From Owenia fusiformis (lineage: Eukaryota; Annelida; Polychaeta; Sabellida; Oweniidae), in NCBI GenBank assembly GCA_903813345.2, contig CAIIXF020000010.1:11090349-11154348 (forward strand): 64,000 nt of DNA, in the 5' to 3' direction. Positions 24,301-36,300 of this stretch are shown in pieces. The notes beneath the pieces are model-generated. The model made no database searches. It saw only the letters and a program-made list of their open reading frames with translations, and was not told the DNA's origin. Numbering within the stretch: the stretch's first letter is position 1; every line of letters starts with the position of its first letter. Position numbers and translations under genes: made by a program.

Positions 24301-27300
24301 TTTTACTGTAGTTACATAAGTCTATATTTTTCATTCAGCATCAGACTGGAATTTAGCATGCAAGATTATGCATTAAATGAAACATCTGGATTCTACTAGG
24401 TACAGGTATAACTAGAGAGAGGTGTTCACTATGCCAGGTTTTACTGTAGTGACATAAGTCTATATTTTTCATTCAGCATCAGACTGGAATTTAGCATGCA
24501 AGATTATGCATAGAATGAAACATCTGGATTCTACTAGGTACAGGTGTTACGAGAGAGAGGTGTTCACTAAGTCAGGTTTTACTGTAGTCTATATTTTTCA
24601 TTCAGCATCAGACTGGAATTTAGCATGCAAGATTATGCATAGAATGAAACATCTGGATTCTACTAGGTACAGGTGTTACTGAAAGAGGTGTTCACAAAGT
24701 CAGGTTTTACTGTAGTCTATATTTTTCATACAACATCAGACTGGAATTTAACATGCAAGATTATGCATTAAATGAAACATCTGGATTCTACTAGGTACAG
24801 GTATAACTAGAGAGAGGTGTTCACTAAGTCAGGTTTTACTGTACATAAATCTATATTTTTCATTCAGCATCAGACTGGAATTTAGCATGCAAGATTATGC
24901 ATTAAATGAAACATCTGGATTCTACTAGGTACAGGTGTTACTAGATAGAGGTGTTCACTAAGACAGGTTTTACTGTAGTCTATATTTTTCATTCAGCATC
25001 AGACTAGAATTTAGCATGCAAGATTATGCATTAAATGAAACATCTGGATTCTACTAGGTACAGGTGTTACTAGATAGAGGTGTTCACTAAGACAGGTTTT
25101 ACTGTAGTCTATATTTTTCATTCAGCATCAGACTAGAATTTAGCATGCAAGATTATGCATTAAATGAAACATCTGGATTCTACTAGGTACATGTGTTACT
25201 AGAGAGAGGTGTTCACTATGCCAGGTTTTACTGTAGTGACATAAGTCTATATTTTTCATTCAGCTTCAGACTAGAATTTAGCATGCAAGATTATGCATTA
25301 AATGAAACATCTGGATTCTACTAGGTACAGGTATAACTAGAGAGAGAGGTGTTCACTATGCCAGGTTTTACTGTAGTCTATATTTTTCATTCAGCATCAG
25401 ACTAGAATTTAGCATGCAAGATTATGCATAAAATGAAACATCTGGATTCTACTAGGTACAGGTATAACTAGAGAGAGGTGTTCACTATGCCAGGTTTTAC
25501 TGTAGTTACATAAGTCTATATTTTTCATTCAGCATCAGACTGGAATTTAGCATGCAAGATTATGCATACGAATGAAACATCTGGATTCTACTAGGTACAG
25601 GTATTACTAGAGAGAGGAGTTCACTAAGTCAGGTTTTACTGTAGTTACATAAGTCTATATTCTTCATTCAGCTTCAGACTTGAATTAAGCATGCAAGATT
25701 ATGCATACGAATGAAACATCTGGATTCTACTAGGTACAGGTATTACTAGAGAGAGGAGTTCACTAAGTCAGGTTTTACTGTAGTTACATAAGTCTATATT
25801 CTTCATTCAGCTTCAGACTTGAATTTAGCATGCAAGATTATGCATTAAATGAAACATCCGGATTCTACTAGGTACAGGTGTTACTAGATAGAGGTGTTCA
25901 CTAAGTCAGGTTTTACTGTAGTTACATAAGTCTATATTCTTCATTCAGCTTCAGACTTGAATTTAGCATGCAAGATTATGCATTAAATGAAACATCCGGA
26001 TTCTACTAGGTACAGGTGTTACGAGAGAGAGGTGTTCACTAAGTCAGGTTTTACTGTAGTTACATAAGTCTATATTCTTCATTCAGCTTCAGACTTGAAT
26101 TTAGCATGCAAGATTATGCATTAAATGAAACATCCGGATTCTACTAGGTACAGGTGTTACTAGATAGAGGTGTTCACTAAGTCAGGTTTTACTGTAGTTA
26201 CATAAGTCTATATTCTTCATTCAGCTTCAGACTTGAATTTAGCATGCAAGATTATGCATTAAATGAAACATCCGGATTCTACTAGGTACAGGTGTTACGA
26301 GAGAGAGGTGTTCACTAAGGTAGGTTTTACTGTAGTTACATAAGTCTATATTCTTCATTCAGCTTCAGACTTGAATTTAGCATGCAAGATTATGCATTAA
26401 ATGAAACATCCGGATTCTACTAGGTACAGGTGTTACTAGATAGAGGTGTTCACTAAGTCAGGTGTTACTGTAGTTACATAAGTCTATATTTTTCATTCAG
26501 CTTCAGACTGGAATTTAGCATGCAAGATTATGCATTAAATGAAACATCTGGATTCTACTAGGTACAGGTATAACTAGAGAGAGATGTTCACTAAGTCAGG
26601 TTTTACTGTAGTTACATAAGTCTATATTTTTCATTCAGCTTCAGACTGGAATTTAGCATGCAAGATTATGCATAAAATGAAACATCTGGATCCCTTCTAT
26701 TGAAGGTTTCACCTCAAGTAGATTCTCCTATTATATCGAAGTTGTGAACATGAAATCGTGTTTCTTTCTATTCATGAGTAGATCTGATTTCAAGAGCAAT
26801 AACCATATTGATGTGACTATAAAGAAGATTTGTATTTTCTCTGCTGTTTATCAAACCATTTATCAGTATGCAGTTGTGAGAATTTGAATTTCATTCTAAC
26901 TTGTTTTGCTTTAATGTCAGGGGTGGTCATGCCCTGGTAATTCCGATTCCTAAATTGGAATACCTTTGAGGTTTAAGCAGATGTGATAGAAAAGAAGTTT
27001 CCAGTAATTCATTTAATAGGGAGTTTAAGCTTGCATATAATTAAATTGAAACGCCAACCTATATGTATGACCAATCACCCATACAAATGCATTGCTTTAT
27101 ATTTCCGTTCACGTTGAGGTTGTGAAAAACATTGCAAGCTTAAACTCCCTATTATCTAAGATAAGTAACTAAAATGGCTGGGAAAACCACAAGTGTATGT
27201 ATTAAAATGTTGTCTCTCAAACCTGGACATTTTTCAAAGAGGTTTATTATGTCACCACCAAAAAGTAGTGACATATTTTTATGGTCTATGTTTTTTGTGA

Positions 27301-30300
27301 CGGCGATTGGCCATCGGCTGTTGAGAATAGGAGGTAACTGACGGTTGGCATCTGTAACAAATGGGGGTGACATTTTGCATGTAAATGCCTTGTTATGGAT
27401 AAGCCGTCCAAGAAATGTGCTGGTTCCCATTACCTTATATTGTAATAATTAGCTAAGCTAAAGTGTCCCATTTGTATTAAGTATAGTATAGAGGCATAGA
27501 CAAATTGTCTCTTGCGTAGGATATAAATATGTTCGATCGGATTTATGAAATGAAATTCTTTAGAGGAAAAAGTCTCGAAGAATAATTATTAGTTATTATT
27601 ATTATTATATCTATTACGATGATTTTTTCATAGATTCTCTATAATAAATCCTGGCCTAAGCCACTGAATAATGGGTTCTTTTAACATAGAAATACAGCAG
27701 GTGGGCATGGCTAAGGAATATAGAGTTCAGTAAAACAGTTGCATTTGAACACCTTCTCAAGTATGATATAGTATATCAGGTTGAATTTCTAATGACTCAT
27801 TTAATGTAAACACCTAACAAAATGAACACTTTTAGATCTTAAAACCCCTATAGACAGTTTGAAATATGAACACTTCAGTCTGACTTTCTAATATCTCATG
27901 AGCTCACATGTTTCAGCATCACTGAACATGAACACATAACAAAATGAACACTTTTAGATGTACTGTATATACCTCTGTTATTAAGACCCCCAAGTGAATA
28001 CAATAAGTGAGGCGTGTAACATTCACTGAGCAAATTTCACTGATCGTTTTTAATGTAATATGCCATAAGTTCTTTGATGTAAATGGCAACTTCAGTTTTT
28101 ATTGTCTTATCTAATATTTGTTCCGTAGATAACACATACATATGGCTGAAGTAGTTTGATTATGCTTGAAGGTCTATGGGGATTTATCGAGAAGCTTTCA
28201 ATAGTGTTTGATCACAAATTGCCATATTATTGAATCTTTACCTTTAGGCAACATAGTCTCTCATCGAGTATTGCATTTTATACCACCCTGTATATCGCTT
28301 ACTTCATTTCAGCATCAACATTCACTTAAAGCTTGTTTTAGCAAATGCAACTAACGGCTACTGGATTAACCTACTATTTTATGACCAACTCATTTAAATA
28401 TGAATGAAATATTGGCAGGTACTATTCATATTTAAATGAGATGGTCATAAAATAGTAGGTTAATCCGGTAGCTGACAGGCGTTAGTTCCCGCGTTAGTTG
28501 CATTTGCCAATACAAGCTTTAACACTTGTCACCCTACACATAAATTTCACCTTGAAAAAGTAGCATGTGATATTTTGCAAGGGCTTGTTCAAAAGATATT
28601 GTGTGATTTTTATTATTCTAGGCATATATTGGATATAAATTGAATTGCCTTTATGGGAGTTTGGAGTTGAATTTTATCTTCTGTTCCTCTACTTGTAGCC
28701 TTGTCAAATCAATAGCTGATATAGTTTATACTGTAGAGGTGCATACATATAATAACAGTAGTATTTCCACACTCTGTACATAGGAATTCACCTGCGAATT
28801 ATTCTTCGGAAAGTATCTAAGTATAAAATGCTCCAGGTGCTTTAGGTTTTCCTAAGGCTTGAATTCTTTCAGCCAACATCGCCAATGTGTTATAACTCTC
28901 GTGTAATTGGAAGGAAAATATATCGGATACAGAGATCACAGGCTTTTAGCACGGAATTAAATAAGCATCAGATTCTATAGGAGCGAATTAGGATGAGTTG
29001 TCGCTGAGAAACACAGTATCATTCCTTACGTGCAAGAAGTAAAGTATGTAATGTATAAAAATACGACTTTATTTTTTGAATTTCAACAAACTACACTTGA
29101 ATAATCAGTTTAAGGAAACATCAAGGAAAAAGAGATAAAAGGGATTTTCATGTGATATATAGACCAAAAACAACTGCGGGCCTATTTACATTTTATATTC
29201 AGTGATATATGGATTTCTAAAGATAAGAAATTTATCAAAGAACTATAGACCTGTTCATTTACATTTATATCAACTGATATATGGATATCTGAAGATAAAG
29301 AAATATATCAGTACAGGTAATTGAAAAAAGGATTGAGAACTTTGCGGATAGATAATTACTATAGTAATTGAGGTAGTATAGATGAACTAGTGAAGGTATA
29401 AGATTGTATCTTGAAAAATTGGATCATTTGACCTTTGCCAGATTTGCCAGATTTGCGAAGTACTCTAGCAAGGTTAGCACTCTCTGTTACTTCCTCTCAG
29501 TATCTGAATTCTATTTGAAATTCCATAGATGAAATAAGATGATACCAGTCTAGTGCATGAAATACATATTAGTGTAGTGTAGTTAATGCAGGCTATATTA
29601 TTGGAAGTAAATATCTGGAGGTCTGCGTATATAAGAGTATTTGAGAGTTTGGTGGTAATGGGTTGTTTATAAATGTACTTCATGTTGAATTTCTTACCAA
29701 ATTAATTTGTTTGAAATCCCTTTATTGATCCAAATGGCACTAGACTATGAAAAGAGTATTAAAAAACTAGAATATTCTCCAGAAATAAAGATGAGATAAA
29801 GATAGGTTTTAGTATGTAACAATGACTGAAGGCTTGAGCCGGGTGTCAATTTGATCATACTCATATCTCATATGAGAAACATTTTTTGTCCAAAACTTAT
29901 TTTCTGGATCAACTCGACTCCTTTCTGTCATTCAGGTATGAAATATATTTTTTGAAAACTGTAGGTTCCTAGATACTAATGGATAATCCAAGTGGCATTT
30001 CATAAAACGATACAAACAGAGTAACAAATTTTCTGTGGGAAATTAGTAGGGAATAGGCATTATGTTATATTAATTATTTGTGGAATAGTGAATCCTCTGT
30101 CTGGGCTTACGACCATGGACCAATTTTCTTCATTTTGAAGAAAAAGAAAATTATTTCTCTCTTAATTAAACATTTATGAGGTTGAATTTTCCAAATGAGG
30201 TATCCTTTCAAATAAATAACTTATATTGATTTGAGAAAAATATTGTTTTTGTTAGAATTTCAGTCTATAAAGTTTCTGTTTCTATTCCCTCTTAGTAAGT

Positions 30301-33300
30301 AATTACTTTGATAACAAAACATTTTACAATAATAGACAGTTTTTATAGTAAATATTATTAATTTTACTATTCGTCATTGTGTAGTATGTGGAAGAAATTG
30401 GTAAAATGTATAAAATCGATCCACTTTGCAAATTGTATCTGCTGACAAGTAGGTAGCATATTCCCTTATTAGTTTTGATGTTTTTTCTATCATCAACTGT
30501 ATCTACTCACAACCACGCAGGTAAAATGAAGTTAATAGCAGGATTATTTCTGACAGCACTTATTACTGGTGTCAGTTACAATAATTAATGAAATAATAAT
30601 AGGTCATAAATATATAGAATACAAAGGGAATAATAACTTTTGGAGAGATGCTGTTATAATTCCATAAAATATTAATCAAAAACAAATGTAATGACATTTT
30701 CTCGGAAAATGTCATTTCGTGTATTATCTGTATTCAAGTAGACTCTGTTTATACATCTTTGTTTTTATGTCACCATCCCAAGGGGTGACATATTGTTATT
30801 GTCTTTTTGTTGTTGGTATTTGGCATTCAGCGGTTGGTGTTCTGTGTTTGGTTAGTGTTCGGTGTTTGGAATCTGTAACAAATGGCAGGTGGTGACATTT
30901 TGCATGTTAATGACTTGTCTTTTATCAGAATGTCACTTCATTTTGGCTTTTAGGAATATCAGTCAATCATCGGGGAATAAGAAAAGCTTTATGGTTGCGT
31001 TTTATTTGGATCGGCATTTGGACTCTTAAAATGAGAACTCTCTAACACATATTAGATGTAAGTGACCTCATAGTCTTATAAGGCATTTATAAAGAGCCCA
31101 CATTTTAAGTCAGGAAAAAAATATCTGAGGTTGCATAGAAAAAATTATGGCCCCTGAAACCAAAAATTGGGCCCAAATTTTGAACATTTTAGGCCGACTT
31201 TTTATTGATGATTTGGCCTAATAAAGGTCCAAAAAGGCCCATTTTTTGAGGCCCTTCAAAATTTTTAGGGCCCAAAATTTTTTTCTTTGGTCAAAATATA
31301 CCGATTTTTCTAAGAAAATTCTAATTTAGATCATATTTATCGTGTATTTGGGAAGTTTTAGGGTCATATACAGGAGAAATAGTATATCCTGAACATGTAC
31401 CAAAATCTTCATTACACAAGGGTTGTCCCATCCCGTCCTGAGAGCAAAGTCGCGAGGGACGGGACAATATCGGGAAACCGTGACATCCCTCCTGTTTTTT
31501 GATTTTTAGGACCTTTTATAAGGTATTTATTTAGATGCTTACCATGTTTAAACGTAAACCTTGATACCATGGTATACCATGGTTTACCATGGTCTATCAT
31601 GATCGGCAATGAAATTACCATCAACTCTGACCATGGTGGCAATGATGTTTTTTGGTCAACTTTTGACCATGGTATACCATGGTATATCATGTTGTACCAT
31701 GTTTCATGGTATTTCATGTCCAAAGTTTGCCATCAAATACCATGGTATTTCATTGCCATGTTCCTGACCATCATTTACCATGGTATTACCATGGTATATC
31801 ATGGTTGATTGCATTTCATGGCATTTCATTGTAAGATGTGACAATCAAATACCATGGTATTTCAATGCCATGTTCCTGACCATAATTTACCATGGTATAT
31901 CATGGTTGATGGCATTTCATTATAAGATGTGACAATCAAATACCATGGTCATACCATGGTATTTCATTGCCATGTTCCTGACCATCATTTACCATGGTAT
32001 TACCATTGTATATCATGGTTGATGGTATTTCATTGTGCAATTTGACAATCAAATGTCATGGTCATACCATGATATTTTATTGTTATGTACCTGACCATCA
32101 TTTACCATGGTATTACTATTGTATATCATGGTTGATGACATTTCATGGCATTTCATTGTACCGTGTGACAATCAATTACCATGGTCATACCATTTCATTT
32201 CATTGCCAAAATCATAACTCTCATTTATCATGGTTTTATCACTGCATTTCATGGTTGGTGGTATTTCATGGCATTTTATTGTCAAACCTGACCATCAAAT
32301 ACTATGGTCACACCATGGTATTTCATTGCCATAATCATAACTATCATTTATCATGGCATACCATTGCATTTTGTGGTTGATTGTATTTCATAGCATTTTA
32401 TTGTCAAACCTGACCATCAAATACCATGGTTTTACCATGGTATTTCATTGCTAAAAAGAACTCTACAAGAGTCTCAAGTCTAAAATTGGTCAGAGTTGAA
32501 ATGGATCATGAAATGCAATGAAATACCACGTTTAACCATGAAATGCTATGAAATACAATGATTGATCATGATATGCAATGAAATGCAATGATCTTTCTTG
32601 CAATGCAGTGAAATACAATAAAAGGCCATGTTCAAAAAGTATTTTTTACATGAAATATCTTTATTAATAAATGTTGATTAGATAATCAAATTATTATAAT
32701 TAGTGATTCTGATATTCATCAAAATCACAACTTTATATACTTTTGTTGCTTTATTTAATAAATTAATTTCTATTATGAATAATTAAGTTAATAACCCTAG
32801 AAACAATTTTTTTTTGTTAAACAAATATGCTTTAATTTTGTTTGACTGTTGTCGGTTATATAGGAGATCAACTTAATAATTTGTAAGTCAAACCTCCAGT
32901 CTTTGATTAAACATCTTGACTGTACTTCATTGCATTTGATGGTTTGCAACCATGAAATACTGCAAAATAGCAGTATTTTTAAATGCAAAAATTTTAAGTA
33001 TAGTTTCCACAGTATACCATAGTAGATCGTGATAATTAAATGGCTCCATTGCATATCATGGTTAAATGTCTAGACCATGATATCACTGCATTTGATGGTA
33101 TTTGACCATTAAATACTGTGAAACGGTGGTATTTTTTAGATACAAAATTACATGTTAATTGACCATGGTATACCATGGTATATCATGATCGTTAAATGGC
33201 ACCATTGCATTTCATGGTCAGGAGCGTTTTTTTAACATGGAGTTTTCCATTGAAAAAATACTGCCGTTTCACAGTATTTCATGGTCAGAAACCATCAAAT

Positions 33301-36300
33301 GCAATAATATCATGGTCAAGAAACCATCAAATGCAATGATATCATGGCCGAGAACTTGACCATGATATCATTGCATTTGATGGTTTCTGACCATGAAATA
33401 CTGCGAAACGGCAGTATTTTTTCAATGGAAAACTCCATGTTAAAAACACACTGTTAACAATGAAATGCAATGGTGCCATTTAACGTTCATGATCGGCCAT
33501 GGTATTACCATGGTATTTCATTGCATTTCATGGCCATATACCATGGTATACCATGGTCATACCATGGTATACCATGGTATGACCATGGTCCATTTCAACA
33601 TGGTAATCCTCTCTTCATGTAGATTCATAAATTATAAGATCCTTGACATGTTATATAAAAAGTTACATAACATTATGTAATTACATTGCCGTGGGGGGGG
33701 GGAATTGCTTTATTGGCACAACCCCTTTGAGAAAATGACAGCCATCCAAGAATACTTTAGGAATCTCAGCCTATCTAGCATGTCTAGACGTGATTATTTT
33801 CAAATGAATTTAATCTTTTCTTAACACATTTCGTGAGACTGGAAAAGTATTAGCTGACAAGTAAATTTGTGTCTAATTCTTTAGAATGGAAATATCGATT
33901 GTTAAAGTGAGCTTTACCTTATCTAACTTTAGTCTAAAATTACTGATTTGGCGAAGGAAATTGTTAACGAAATAAAGATATTGTTACATCTTGTTGGTTG
34001 AATAATGAGACAACTGATCAGTATCGCTAAGTGAGTGGGTGAATGTGGGTAAGCCAAGCTTGATTGATAATTTAGACACTGTAATTGCACAACTCCTTGC
34101 TGTGATATACAGGTTGTATGTTCTTTATTGCAATTCAAGTGAGGTTAAACCATGATAAACTCTAGAGAGATCTTAGTGATATTATTATACTGAAACAAGA
34201 CACCTTTGGGTTAAGTATAGGCTGTCCCTCTGACTTATATGTCAGCTATTGAGAAAAAGATCATGTACATTATGTTTTAATACGCCAGGCAGCAACAAAC
34301 ATATCTATGCATTCATTATCATCCATTTTATTGTTGAAAAAAGATGTGATATATCTGATGAATATGGCAGTACATAATTATCCCAAAGACTAGATGCGAG
34401 TAGAAATAATATTGATTTTCGTCATTAAAAATTCAAAATTCAGTCAAACTGATGTCATATTTGGAATCCACATGTAAAATTACTTCTAGAAATATGGTTT
34501 TGAAAAGAGTTTATCAACTTTCAAAATTTAATTTTCTTTGAAAATGTGACTTCGAGGTCGGGGAGATTCCCCATAGACCCAATGTTGTAAAATCACAAAA
34601 AGTGAAATATATTTTCTTGTGTTGGGCAGATAATATTTTCCTTTACTGGACATATTCTAATTTGTATAACTATAAGATACACAAGGGTAATATGATTTAG
34701 TAAACCACTAAAACATGTTAGAAGCATATTATATTTTCCGATAACAATTTGGCTATACTGAGCAACCATTTTGAAAGTGATGGCCATGGCTGTTCGATGG
34801 GATTTGCTACGCTTTGGCATTGCTGTTGTCTAGTTTGATATCTTATGTACATAGTACTGTCCTGTTCTGGATGTTAGAAAATATGCATGACAAGGAATTC
34901 AGTGAGCAGAAAATATAGAAAACAATATAACAATTTTTCAAAAAGTTACCTTTAACTAAGAGGGGGGAAAACCTCAGGGTTTAGAGATGACATAATGTCT
35001 ATAATGTAAATGTGTATTGAGAAGACTCTATCACTGATTGGTCAAATCGACAGACAAATGAAGTCATTCAATGGTGGTTTAAAATTTTTCTAAAAACACT
35101 TTGAGTAATATTATGTTAATTTCTGGCATATTTACCAATATCATATAGCTTGTTATTTCATATCAAGATGAAATAAAACATTAACAACAATGTGTGGTAT
35201 TTAGAAAACTAGCTGGTGAAAATTCAGAAAAATGAACATAGTAAGTAAGAGTCATAATCATGTCTGTCATCTCTGCTCTGAGGTTTTCCCTCCTCTTCTT
35301 CAACTCTGTATCGACTGTATCGATTCTGTGTATTTGCTATTCTAATAAAACCATGTTGTTTCATGAGTTTAATCTAAAGGAACATTTGACAAATAACAAA
35401 ATAAGCAGCATTAGTTGCTGTAAACCGACTGAAAGAATGATTTAGGGAGATCAATACAAGATAATTGATCATATAATTGCCTGGTTCAGGATAATTGATC
35501 AGGTTGGGAAGGTTGACATGCAAGTGCCCGTTCACTGAGCTTATACTATTGAATGTTAGCCCGCCTTGCTCTTCCGGAATGTTCTATTTAATTACACTAG
35601 GATGCTTTATCATCTGGTTAATCACATTTCGAGATGTGAAAGGTCTCTGGTCCCAAGTTGAGAAATAGATTATTGGGCAATCAGACTGAGGCATGTAGTA
35701 ATATAATGCCACAATCCTACGAGGGAAAAGCAATTATATGAAAACACAGATTTACTTTAGGAGATAATTTATCAAAATTATACATAAACTCTATGTTTGT
35801 ATGGTGCTGTATAACATTGAATAATAGAGAGCTTTCGTACTTTGTTTTTAGCTCAACATCATCTTCATGAACGTGATGTCTGCAGCAGTTGGTAACTACA
35901 TGTATATAAATTGAGGCTTAGTTTGCTAAGTGACAATTTAGCTGATCATAGTAGTGCTATCCTAAGATAGTTTTCTTTGCACCTTTTGCAAAGAGGTTAA
36001 CTAACTGCTTCTCTGAAAGAATTAAGGCTTTCATATTCAAACTCTAGTATAACAAGGGTGGATCTGGAAACCAACAAGGGGAGGGGCCATTGTTTCGTCT
36101 GATAAAAAAGTTCTGCATTTGTGCGAAAAAAGTTTAGGGCCCCTAAAACCAAAGAGGGGGCTCAAATATTTAAAATTTAATTCTTATTTTCTTGATAATT
36201 TGCCCTAAAATGAAAAAGGCCATAAAAGGCCAAGTCATGCCTAAAAGGCCCATCTATTGGGACCAAGAGCCCTGCCCCCCCCCAAGATCCACCAGGAGTA

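Noticed and set aside
22244-26690. CRISPR-like array
   Set aside because: The 138-bp units have no short constant repeat with variable spacers; this is an animal satellite.
31994-32380. 128-codon frame rich in His, Tyr and Trp
   Set aside because: Follows the CCATGG-rich repeat; the inverted copy at 21.1-21.8 kb gives similar shadow frames, and no domain or splice sites support it.
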